This document shows, one piece after another, positions 1-6,708 of a stretch of DNA of 8,200 bases; the first letter of the stretch is position 1, and each line of letters opens with the position of its first letter. This DNA is from DUVT01 sp041675865 (GTDB taxonomy: Bacteria > Bacillota_I > Bacilli_A > ML615J-28 > CAG-698). Where the stretch lies: contig JBAYTA010000080.1 of NCBI GenBank assembly GCA_041675865.1, positions 1 through 8,200 on the forward strand. The letters are read 5' to 3'. The notes below the pieces were generated by a model. It had not been told where the DNA came from, searched no databases, and saw only the letters and a list, made by a program, of their open reading frames with translations. The translations under genes and the position numbers were made by a program.

Positions 1-197
1 TAACTATAATACCTATGGAAATCTTTATAATAATACTTCTTATTTTTTTTGAAATCTGGATACATATAAACACGATTAGAACTATATCCTTGCAAATTTA
101 GTAATAAGTTACATCTTCCATCATTATATTTGAATACAGATTTTATAGCTTTAATTCTTTGTATGAATTTTAAAACACTTTTTTTTACCTTTCCCAT
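1..197 (-). CDS. Unidentified protein, N-terminal 65 residues (partial, runs off the left edge)
   Basis: An open frame on the minus strand starts at ATG 197-195 and stays open for 65 codons to the window edge. The start is 2 nt after the stop of the cytidylyltransferase gene and has an AGGAG site 5 nt upstream (203-207), so it is very likely the next gene of the operon. The visible protein begins MGKVKKSVLKF, is basic, lacks a signal peptide or membrane segment, and is rich in Tyr, Lys and Asn (a YYYKDFHRYYS stretch lies at about residues 55-65). I do not recognise the family. It does not look like the N-terminus of a TagF-type CDP-glycerol glycerophosphotransferase, nor like a typical GT-A or GT-B start. 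By position, directly after LicD and TagD homologues, it may act in the same decoration step or be another transferase; that is inference only. Confidence 0.75.
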   Translation of the reverse strand, partial: MGKVKKSVLKFIQRIKAIKSVFKYNDGRCNLLLNLQGYSSNRVYMYPDFKKNKKYYYKDFHRYYS

Positions 198-199
198 AT

Positions 200-631
200 T
201 TACTCCTGTAATTCATTATTTAAAATTTTTTCAAGTACAGCTCTAAGCTTTGTGGAAGATGTAGATTTTGTATAAGGAAAGTATTGAATTTTCACACCTT
301 TTTTCTCAAACTCACATTCATAATATCTCCACTTTTCACTACCTTTCCAATCATCACCTTTAAAAATTATATTAAACTTTAATTTTTCCCACGCTAATAG
401 TTTATCTGTATTGTCCTCAACATAAACTTGATCTACATAACTTATGCTTTTTATAATTTCAATCCTTTCATTAAATGGAATAATTGGTTTCTTATTTTTT
501 ACTCTTACTACTTCCTCGTCGGTAGTAACACCAACTATAAGGTAATCACAGTTCTCTTTAGCTTTTTTAATAATATTTAAATGTCCGATATGGAACATAT
601 CAAACACTCCTGTGGTATATCCTATTTTCAA
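200..631 (-). CDS. tagD: TagD-like glycerol-3-phosphate cytidylyltransferase (TTG start)
   Basis: Cytosolic nucleotidyltransferase predicted to make CDP-glycerol from CTP and glycerol 3-phosphate, or a related CDP-activated group. The protein is 143 aa from the TTG start, close to the usual TagD length. It carries the HxGH nucleotide-binding motif as HIGH (14-17) after a GVFD strand, the ERIEI segment (55-59), the GDDW motif typical of glycerol-3-phosphate cytidylyltransferases (92-95), and a C-terminal STSSTKLR (123-130) matching the family's ISTT-x-(I/L)-(K/R) signature. An in-frame ATG lies 7 codons upstream (652-650), inside the LicD gene. The GGAGG site sits between the two, 6 nt before TTG 631-629, so TTG is the better start and leaves 1 nt after the LicD stop. 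Context with LicD suggests its product feeds phosphodiester decoration of the polysaccharide. CDP-ribitol or another alcohol is a less likely alternative. Confidence 0.9.
   Translation of the reverse strand: MKIGYTTGVFDMFHIGHLNIIKKAKENCDYLIVGVTTDEEVVRVKNKKPIIPFNERIEIIKSISYVDQVYVEDNTDKLLAWEKLKFNIIFKGDDWKGSEKWRYYECEFEKKGVKIQYFPYTKSTSSTKLRAVLEKILNNELQE
203..207 (-). promoter_or_regulatory. Ribosome binding site of the partial left-edge gene
   Basis: AGGAG on the minus strand, 5 nt before ATG 197-195. It overlaps the last codons and stop region of the cytidylyltransferase gene and supports a real gene at the left edge, tightly coupled to its upstream neighbour. Confidence 0.6.
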
Positions 632-632
632 A

Positions 633-1466
633 TTAATCCTCCGTATTTTCATTTATTAAAGATTGTATAAGTAAATATTTTTCATCTTCAATAACTAGAC
701 TTGTTGATGTTTTCTTTTCTATATATGATTCATCTGGAAATTTATTATAGTCTCCATAGAGTTGAGATAGTATTTCATTATATCCTGATGGTATTGGTAC
801 ACTTAACCATAAATATTTATTGTAGATAGTATTTTGATATTTATCTGTTAAAAATATACTTTTGCTTCCGTATGAACTAAACGGATTAACAACATATTTT
901 CTTTTTAAAAAATCTTTTTTACTAAAAAATGCGTATGCTAAAAATATAAAAACTTTATTTGGAACTAAAAATAATAAAAGTTTTAGTATAAAAAGCAATG
1001 GGAACAATAATTTCCGTTTTTGAAATACATTACTAACACTATATTTTTTCAGTCTATATATTGCTTGAATTAATTTCATATATTTTATAAAAATAAAATT
1101 TAACAATTTATATTTACTTAAACCTACCATTGGAAAAATGTCAATATGTATTACCCTATCATCACTAAAATCTAATCCCATACGGAAAAACAATCTTGAA
1201 TAGTTTTTATCATCTTTATATGAATAAATTTTATATGGTTTTTGTAAGTTTTTTTTCATTGCTATATAAAATTTTTGGTATTGATTTATTGGGACTTCAA
1301 TATCAATATCTGTATCCCATGGAATTGGCCCACTATGTCTAATTGATCCCAATAAACTTCCAGCTCTCAAATAATACTGAATATTATTATTTTTACAAAT
1401 CTGATCAATTTGCTCGAGCATTTTAGTCTCAACATTTTGTATTTCCTTTAAACCAATTATTTTCAT
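633..1466 (-). CDS. LicD family phosphotransferase
   Basis: A 277-aa member of the LicD/fukutin nucleotidyltransferase-fold family, which transfers phosphocholine, phosphoribitol or similar groups from a CDP carrier to a glycan. The core is clear: AGSLLGSIRH (35-44), the metal-binding PWDTDIDI (49-56; the family usually has PWDDDIDI, so one Asp is Thr here while D51, D53 and D55 remain), HIDIFP (107-112) and a C-terminal LYGDY (236-240). A hydrophobic patch near 150-182 could associate with the membrane. The ATG at 1466 is supported by GGAG 7 nt upstream and by the LicD domain beginning within the first ten residues, although this start lies 38 nt inside the Wzy gene. The next gene encodes a TagD-like cytidylyltransferase, so the donor may be CDP-glycerol; this is inferred. 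CDP-choline cannot be excluded, but no choline kinase or choline cytidylyltransferase is seen here. Confidence 0.9.
   Translation of the reverse strand: MKIIGLKEIQNVETKMLEQIDQICKNNNIQYYLRAGSLLGSIRHSGPIPWDTDIDIEVPINQYQKFYIAMKKNLQKPYKIYSYKDDKNYSRLFFRMGLDFSDDRVIHIDIFPMVGLSKYKLLNFIFIKYMKLIQAIYRLKKYSVSNVFQKRKLLFPLLFILKLLLFLVPNKVFIFLAYAFFSKKDFLKRKYVVNPFSSYGSKSIFLTDKYQNTIYNKYLWLSVPIPSGYNEILSQLYGDYNKFPDESYIEKKTSTSLVIEDEKYLLIQSLINENTED
638..642 (-). promoter_or_regulatory. Ribosome binding site deciding the TTG start of tagD
   Basis: GGAGG on the minus strand followed by ATTAAT (6 nt) and TTG at 631-629. It lies downstream of the in-frame ATG at 652-650, so it cannot serve that ATG, and it overlaps the end of the LicD gene, which stops at 633. 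Confidence 0.75.
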
Positions 1467-2706
1467 ATGATATCTCCAATAAATTTAAATTTAAGTTATA
1501 AAGATTTTCTATTTCATGATTTTTCAAACTATTTTCTTGATAATTTACACTAATAAAAGATAGAATTACCCAAAATAAAATATTATCATATGCATTAATA
1601 AATAGAAAATATATAACTACTCCAAACAGACTTAACAGTAATGATAAATTTGCAAAGTTTTTCCTATATACAAAGTTTTTAATTGAATAAAAAACACTAA
1701 TAAAAAGCATTATTATAAATACTGTAAATCCTACCAATCCTTGTTCTGATAATACTAATAAGTAATCATTATGAGAAATTTGCGAATTTATCCCACCATA
1801 AAACATAAAACTACCAAATCCCGATCCAAAAAAAGTATTTTCTTTGAAAATTTCATAACCTCTTATTAATAATTCAGATCTTGCAGAGAGTGAATTATTT
1901 ACTTCCACATAATCATCATCAAAAAATGTAGCTAAAGTAGAAAACCTATCATTAATGCTTGATTTAATTGAGTTCGGCAAAAAAATAAATACTGCAAAAA
2001 TTATAATAATCAGAGCAAACATTGTTCTTAGTTGTTTTTGTTTTTTTATAAATGTAATAAGTACAATCACTAAATAAAAAAGAATAATTAGAAATAATGC
2101 TCTTGATTGAACAATAATACTTAAAATAAAGTTATATCCTAATAGTAAAATCTTAAAAAAACTTAGATTACCATTTCTTAAACTAATTAATACATCCGAA
2201 ACCAAAAACCCGAATATAATAACTATAACAAAAGAAAGTGAGTTTCTTGATTCTCTTGTAGGATATGCTGTACTAAGACCTATATAATTAACATCAAATT
2301 TAATAAGATAAATATATGCTAAGTAAGTTAACATAATTGTCATACCATAAATACTGTATTTTAGTATTATAGAAATGTACTTAGATTGTTTATAGAATGC
2401 ATTTTTATATATAAAATATAGTATTACTACAATTAAAAGTTTAATATACCTTGTTAAACCATAAGAAGCACTTTCACTATATAATAATGAAAATAATGCA
2501 ATTATTAAAAAAATAATATATATTATGTCACATTTATGTATATATATGGTTTTTCTCATTTTGACTATTAAATATACAGAAAAAAATGAAATTATTATTA
2601 AAAATAGAGTGAAGCTAAAACTGAACAAATTCCATCTAAGTGTAATAAATGGCAATGCTAGACCACAAAGTTTTGCTAAATTAAGATTTAATGTATCTTT
2701 TTTCAT
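1429..2706 (-). CDS. Wzy/O-antigen ligase family membrane polymerase
   Basis: A 425-aa, very hydrophobic protein with roughly ten to twelve predicted membrane helices between residues 10 and 388. Family features of the O-antigen ligase/polymerase (Wzy_C) group are visible: VQSRAL (199-204) at the start of the core, a larger polar loop between about 245 and 315 with SARSELLIRGYEIF (274-287) and GSGFGSF (294-300), then SHNDYLLVLSEQGLVGF (311-327), which matches the conserved H-N-x-Y-L...E-x-G-x-x-G signature. It would polymerise lipid-linked repeat units on the outer face of the membrane in a Wzx/Wzy-type pathway; a ligase role is less likely in a Gram-positive setting. The start has AGGTG 5 nt upstream, overlapping the stop of the acetyltransferase gene. 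The C-terminal 38 or so residues after the last helix are Asn/Leu-rich and overlap the LicD gene. This is one of the most AT-rich genes of the window. Confidence 0.88.
   Translation of the reverse strand: MKKDTLNLNLAKLCGLALPFITLRWNLFSFSFTLFLIIISFFSVYLIVKMRKTIYIHKCDIIYIIFLIIALFSLLYSESASYGLTRYIKLLIVVILYFIYKNAFYKQSKYISIILKYSIYGMTIMLTYLAYIYLIKFDVNYIGLSTAYPTRESRNSLSFVIVIIFGFLVSDVLISLRNGNLSFFKILLLGYNFILSIIVQSRALFLIILFYLVIVLITFIKKQKQLRTMFALIIIIFAVFIFLPNSIKSSINDRFSTLATFFDDDYVEVNNSLSARSELLIRGYEIFKENTFFGSGFGSFMFYGGINSQISHNDYLLVLSEQGLVGFTVFIIMLFISVFYSIKNFVYRKNFANLSLLLSLFGVVIYFLFINAYDNILFWVILSFISVNYQENSLKNHEIENLYNLNLNLLEISYENNWFKGNTKC
1474..1477 (-). promoter_or_regulatory. Ribosome binding site of the LicD gene, inside the Wzy gene
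   Basis: GGAG on the minus strand, 7 nt before ATG 1466-1464. It lies within the last codons of the Wzy reading frame and supports a genuine 38-nt gene overlap rather than a later LicD start. Confidence 0.6.
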
Positions 2707-2710
2707 TTCT

Positions 2711-3238
2711 TCACCTGGTTACTTCTTTAATAAACTTGGCAGGTACTCCTCCTACCATAACATTATCAGATACATCTTTTGTAACAACTGCACCAGCTGC
2801 AATCAAACAACCCTTTCCTATACTAATGCCATTAGTAATTACAACATGACTAGCAACCCATGTTCCTTTACCTATAAAAATTGGTGCAGATGTATACTCA
2901 TCATTACTAACTTCACCATTATTAAATTTATGTTCAGATGTAACTATTACAGAATATGGTCCAATTTTGACATTGTCTTCTATATTAATTTTAGCAGTAC
3001 CATTTATCCAAACATTATGTGCAATATATACATTATTTCCAATTGTTACATTGTGAATATGATTTATTATAACACCTGAAGCAATTTGAAGATTTTTTCC
3101 CGCTTTCTTAAAAAATGGTCTAAGAAAAAACCCTCTAATTTTATTACTAAATCTCAAATTAGGCAAAACTGATGTAATTAACATTATAATATGGACTGGT
3201 ATATCTATGAACAAAACTCTAATAATTTTTTTAATCAT
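2711..3238 (-). CDS. Left-handed beta-helix (hexapeptide) O-acetyltransferase
   Basis: A 175-aa acyltransferase of the xenobiotic/WcaF/maltose-acetyltransferase-like branch of the hexapeptide-repeat superfamily. It has an N-terminal hydrophobic or amphipathic segment (about 8-27), then isoleucine- and valine-rich hexapeptide coils from about 50 to 160. The probable catalytic His is in VTSEHKF (H103), with an extended loop (104-117), followed by IGKGTWVASHVVI (122-134), CLIAAGAVVTKDV (144-156) and the typical end GGVPAKFIKE (163-172). It would transfer acetyl from acetyl-CoA to a hydroxyl of a repeat-unit sugar in the cytoplasm. The start is supported by AAAGG 9 nt upstream. The gene lies 13 nt after the GT4 stop and 4 nt before the Wzy start. 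The acceptor sugar cannot be read from the sequence. Confidence 0.9.
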   Translation of the reverse strand: MIKKIIRVLFIDIPVHIIMLITSVLPNLRFSNKIRGFFLRPFFKKAGKNLQIASGVIINHIHNVTIGNNVYIAHNVWINGTAKINIEDNVKIGPYSVIVTSEHKFNNGEVSNDEYTSAPIFIGKGTWVASHVVITNGISIGKGCLIAAGAVVTKDVSDNVMVGGVPAKFIKEVTR

Positions 3239-3251
3239 ATTGATTAACCTT

Positions 3252-4430
3252 TCATTTTAACTTTTTAATAGATTCTATAAAAGTATATACTTCCTCTGAA
3301 TGGCTCTCTAAAGTATTTCTTTTTGAAAATTCTATTCCTTCATTAATTATATTTTTTCTTAAATCATCATCGTTTAATAATTTTATAATTGTATCAGCAA
3401 TCTGCTGTTCATCTTTGGGTTGTACTAATAACCCATTTATTTTGTCATTTACAGTAAACGGTATTCCTCCAACATTAGTTGCAATTACAGCTAACCCTTT
3501 ACACATAGCTTCTATAAGTACTCTTGGAGTTCCTTCTGAAATTGATGGTAATATAAAAATATCATTCTTCTCATATATTTTATACAATTCTGCTCCAAGA
3601 GGAATATATCCTTTAAATATAATATTCTTAGAAATATCCAATTTGTTTACAAGTGATAATAAATTATTTAAAATATCACCATCACCTACTATTGTCAATG
3701 TAATATTATAATTTAAATCAACTAGAATCTTAACTGCATTTATAAGGTATTCTAGCCCTTTTTCATGTCTTAAATATCCAACATATAGTAATTTAACATT
3801 GTTTTTATCAATTTCTTTTACATAATCAACAACTTCGCTCATTAGAAATGTACTTGTTCGAATTTCTTTAACCTTAGTATTATCTTTTTTATATAATCTT
3901 CTTAATCCACTTCCGTTAACCAGTGTTGGGGTTTTTTTTATATACTTTGATATTAATATACTTAAGTAATTAGAATACGATAATGCAATCCATTTAATAA
4001 TTCCTTTATATTTTGAACCTTCAGAAATAACTGATTTAGAATCACCTACTAAATGAAAAACAACAGGGAGTTTCTTCTTGATTGAAAGTTTATATACATA
4101 TTTAAATAATGGAACAGGCCATCTAATATAGACTGAACCATCCCATAATTTTGAATAGTCTTTTATCTCTTTTTTCAAGATTCTCGCTTTTTTTAAAGCT
4201 GATATGTATCCATTATAACTAGTAAGTTCTTGAACTATTATATTTGATGATTTTAATCTATATTCATTAATATTTTCATGCTCACCTATGTCATCTACAG
4301 GAACAACTAAATAAACTTTATTGTATTTTGTAGAAATAAAATCAATATATCTACCAAATGCACCATTGCAATAATATCCATTTGCACTTTTTTTAAATTT
4401 CATACCATAGTATATAGTTAAATCACTCAT
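3252..4430 (-). CDS. GT4-family glycosyltransferase
   Basis: A 392-aa GT-B-fold retaining glycosyltransferase. The C-terminal donor domain is clear: KLLYVGYLRHEKGLEYL (213-229) with the phosphate-binding Arg221 and Lys224, LTIVGDGD (245-252), and the E-x7-E motif SEGTPRVLIEAM (298-309; E299 and E307), followed by ATNVGGIPFTV (317-327) and NGLLV (332-336). The N-terminal acceptor half is divergent. It has no signal peptide or clear transmembrane helix and probably sits peripherally at the inner membrane, adding one sugar of the repeat unit. The ATG at 4430 has only a weak site (GGTG 6 nt upstream). It follows the dehydrogenase gene after 54 nt, the largest gap of the cluster. Methionine 10 (4403) is a poorer alternative start with no ribosome site. 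Donor and linkage are not predictable. Confidence 0.9.
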   Translation of the reverse strand: MSDLTIYYGMKFKKSANGYYCNGAFGRYIDFISTKYNKVYLVVPVDDIGEHENINEYRLKSSNIIVQELTSYNGYISALKKARILKKEIKDYSKLWDGSVYIRWPVPLFKYVYKLSIKKKLPVVFHLVGDSKSVISEGSKYKGIIKWIALSYSNYLSILISKYIKKTPTLVNGSGLRRLYKKDNTKVKEIRTSTFLMSEVVDYVKEIDKNNVKLLYVGYLRHEKGLEYLINAVKILVDLNYNITLTIVGDGDILNNLLSLVNKLDISKNIIFKGYIPLGAELYKIYEKNDIFILPSISEGTPRVLIEAMCKGLAVIATNVGGIPFTVNDKINGLLVQPKDEQQIADTIIKLLNDDDLRKNIINEGIEFSKRNTLESHSEEVYTFIESIKKLK

Positions 4431-4484
4431 TATTCACACCGTTTTCAATATATTTATTTTAATTTTGAATAATAATTGTAAGTA
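4431..4484 (-). other. 54-nt spacer, the largest intergenic gap inside the operon
   Basis: It separates the dehydrogenase stop from the GT4 start. It is almost pure A/T with a weak GGTG ribosome site near its end. I see neither a GC-rich hairpin with a U-run (terminator) nor a convincing -35/-10 pair, so read-through from the upstream genes is the simplest reading. Confidence 0.5.
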
Positions 4485-5801
4485 TTACAATCTCCAGTAT
4501 AAGTAATTTTCTCTTTCTACATCTTGTCTATTTAAAATACCTTTTACATCAATAATTACTTTTTTTCTATTATCAGTATTCTTAAACATTGTATTATAAT
4601 CTGATAAAGATAACTCTTTAAATTCATCGTGTGCAACTGCAATAATCAATGTATCTAAATCTTTTAACTCATTTATGTCATTAAATTTGATTCCATATTC
4701 ATGCATCGCTTCTTCTGCATCAGCAACTGGATCAGCTATTATAGGATTGATACCATACTCATTTAATTCATGAACTATATCTATGACTCTTGTGTTTCTT
4801 GTATCTGGACAATCTTCTTTAAATGTAAAGCCTAAAATACCTACTTTAGCAGTTTTAATATTTACTTCTGCTTTAATTAGTTGTTTAACAACATTTTCAG
4901 CAACATATTTACCCATATCATCATTAATTCTTCTACCAGCTAAAATAACTTGAGAATGATATCCGATTTGTTCTGCTTTATATGTTAAATAATATGGATC
5001 AATTCCTATACAATGTCCACCAACTAATCCAGGTCTAAAGTTTAAAAAATTCCATTTTGTTCCTGCGGCTTTTAATACACTTAAAGTATCAATATTCATC
5101 TTATTAAAAATTATTGATAATTCATTAACAAAAGCAATATTAATATCTCTTTGTGAGTTTTCAATAACTTTAGCTGCTTCAGCAACCTTAATTGACTCAG
5201 CTCTATAAACTCCTGCTTCTACTACTAATTCATATACTTTTGCTATAGTATCTAGAGATTCTTCATCCATCCCAGATACTACTTTTACAATTGTTTCTAA
5301 TCTATGAACTTTATCACCAGGATTAATTCTTTCTGGTGAATAACCTACTTTAAAATCAACACCACATTTTAATCCTGATTCTTTTTCAAGAATTGGAATA
5401 CATATATCTTCTGTAACTCCAGGATATACAGTTGATTCATATACAACTATTGATCCTTTTGTTAAATTTCTACCTAATGTTCTACTTGCTGCTTCAACTG
5501 GATATAAGTCTGGAACTTTATCTTCTCGAACAGGTGTAGGAACAGCAACAATGTGAAATTTTGCTTCTCTTAATCGTGTAGGATCACAAGTAAAATCAAC
5601 AGTTGTTTTTTTAATTTCATCGTCTCCTACTTCCTTAGTTGGGTCAATCCCGCTTTTATATAGTTCGATTTTTTCTTTATTAATATCAAAACCGATAACA
5701 TCTACCTTTTTTGCAAATGCAACTGCAATAGGCATACCTACATAACCTAAACCTACAAGTGAAATTTTTTCTTTTCTTTCAACTAATTTTTCAAATAACA
5801 T
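4485..5801 (-). CDS. UDP-N-acetylhexosamine 6-dehydrogenase (WbpO/TviB type)
   Basis: A 438-aa, NAD-dependent nucleotide-sugar dehydrogenase that oxidises C6 of a UDP-HexNAc to the uronic acid in two steps. In order: NAD-binding GLGYVG (17-22), VAVPTPV (85-91), ESTVYPG (122-128), YSPERINPGDK (154-164), EAAKVIENSQRDINIAFVNE (208-227) with the conserved Lys211 and Asn215, GGHCIGIDPYY (261-271) with catalytic Cys264, and FKEDCPDTRN (327-336) of the UDP-binding domain. The ERINPGDK and ENSQRDINIA patterns are those of the WbpO/TviB branch, so UDP-GlcNAc or UDP-GalNAc is more likely than plain UDP-glucose. GGAG lies 7 nt before the ATG; the gene overlaps the GT2 gene by 11 nt. By eye it is richer in G/C than its neighbours. 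The product gives the polymer a negatively charged HexNAcA residue. Confidence 0.93.
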   Translation of the reverse strand: MLFEKLVERKEKISLVGLGYVGMPIAVAFAKKVDVIGFDINKEKIELYKSGIDPTKEVGDDEIKKTTVDFTCDPTRLREAKFHIVAVPTPVREDKVPDLYPVEAASRTLGRNLTKGSIVVYESTVYPGVTEDICIPILEKESGLKCGVDFKVGYSPERINPGDKVHRLETIVKVVSGMDEESLDTIAKVYELVVEAGVYRAESIKVAEAAKVIENSQRDINIAFVNELSIIFNKMNIDTLSVLKAAGTKWNFLNFRPGLVGGHCIGIDPYYLTYKAEQIGYHSQVILAGRRINDDMGKYVAENVVKQLIKAEVNIKTAKVGILGFTFKEDCPDTRNTRVIDIVHELNEYGINPIIADPVADAEEAMHEYGIKFNDINELKDLDTLIIAVAHDEFKELSLSDYNTMFKNTDNRKKVIIDVKGILNRQDVERENYLYWRL

Positions 5802-6708
5802 CTTTGTTCTCCGTTCTTCTTTTATATATACTTATTAATTCTTTTATTGTATAAATAGGACTAACAACAATAGCAAATAGTATGTTAATTATTGCTTTAA
5901 AGTACTTTCTATTTCTTTTATATGCAAAGCCCATTACGACATAATGTCTAAATCTTACATAATTTCTTTCATTAAATTTTAATTTTTTAAAATAACTTTT
6001 CTTATATTTATATAATTTTTTTTCTCCAATAATTTTATTCGGACCAGTAGAAATTGCTTCCATGTTAGTTCTGTAAACTTTAATATTTGATTGATTAAAA
6101 TACCCAATTTTATAACCATTTAAAATTGTTTTAGACATCAAATAATATTCCTGACCCATATTTACATTTTCAAAACCATTTATCTCATCTAGTACACTTT
6201 TTTTATACATAAAAGTTGGTGTGCCAGTTATTTGTTTAACTAAGTGATACTTAAAAAGATAGTCTTTATCAAATGATTTAATACTCGTATGTTGTCTATA
6301 GTCTACTAAATTTCCTTTTTCATTATAAATGGAATAATCCGAGAAACAAACATCTAAATCATTTTTAATCATATAATCTAGCTGTTTTTCGATCTTTAAT
6401 GGCTCATATTCATCATCGTCATCTAGAAAAGTAATATATTGACCTGAAGCATTAGAGATGCCAACATTTCTTGATAATGCTCCTCCCAAATTTTCTTGGT
6501 TTACTATATATTTAATGCTTTCCTTATTATAAGATTTAACTAATTCATCAATTTCATTTCTAAAATTAAAATTTTCAACAGTTGCGTTATCATCTACCAA
6601 AACAATCTCAATATATTGATAAGATTGATTCAAAAGTGAATCAATAGCTCTACTTACTAATTCCCTATTTCTTCTGTATGTTGGTACAACTATACTAACT
6701 ATATTCAT
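5791..6708 (-). CDS. GT2-family (GT-A fold) glycosyltransferase
   Basis: A 305-aa inverting glycosyltransferase. The N-terminal GT-A domain is typical: VSIVVPTYRRN (4-14), IEIVLVDDNA (33-42), NLGGALSRNVGI (73-84), and the metal-binding acidic cluster FLDDDDEYEP (94-103). GTPTFMYKK (162-170) and GQEYYLM (185-191), where the catalytic base is expected, follow. The last 50 residues are basic, with one hydrophobic stretch (about 273-292) that may anchor the enzyme to the membrane. It should add a sugar to the lipid-linked intermediate in the cytoplasm. The start is supported by GGAG 7 nt upstream. It overlaps the phosphoglycosyl transferase gene by 14 nt and the dehydrogenase gene by 11 nt, consistent with translational coupling. 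Its exact donor sugar cannot be told; HexNAcA made by the next gene is one possibility. Confidence 0.92.
   Translation of the reverse strand: MNIVSIVVPTYRRNRELVSRAIDSLLNQSYQYIEIVLVDDNATVENFNFRNEIDELVKSYNKESIKYIVNQENLGGALSRNVGISNASGQYITFLDDDDEYEPLKIEKQLDYMIKNDLDVCFSDYSIYNEKGNLVDYRQHTSIKSFDKDYLFKYHLVKQITGTPTFMYKKSVLDEINGFENVNMGQEYYLMSKTILNGYKIGYFNQSNIKVYRTNMEAISTGPNKIIGEKKLYKYKKSYFKKLKFNERNYVRFRHYVVMGFAYKRNRKYFKAIINILFAIVVSPIYTIKELISIYKRRTENKDVI

Noticed and set aside
650..652. ATG as the start of tagD
   Set aside because: It lies inside the LicD gene upstream of the GGAGG site, and would add seven residues not expected in TagD proteins; TTG at 631 fits better.
633..1466. Reading the LicD protein as a phosphocholine transferase with certainty
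   Set aside because: LicD-family membership is clear, but no choline uptake, kinase or choline-phosphate cytidylyltransferase gene is present, and the partner looks like TagD; the donor is left open.
2525..3079. 184-codon plus-strand open frame across the Wzy and acetyltransferase genes
   Set aside because: It lies antisense to two clearly recognised genes, has Cys/Asn/Tyr-rich low-complexity content and no family resemblance; a shadow of AT-rich coding DNA.
3415..3711. 98-codon plus-strand open frame inside the GT4 gene
   Set aside because: It is antisense to the conserved donor domain of the glycosyltransferase, with no ribosome site or recognisable domain.
3932..3939. T8 homopolymer tracts (also 179-186 and 1249-1256) as phase-variation switches
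   Set aside because: Runs of eight A/T are expected often in DNA this AT-rich, and all frames are intact; no longer or tandem repeat supports slippage control.
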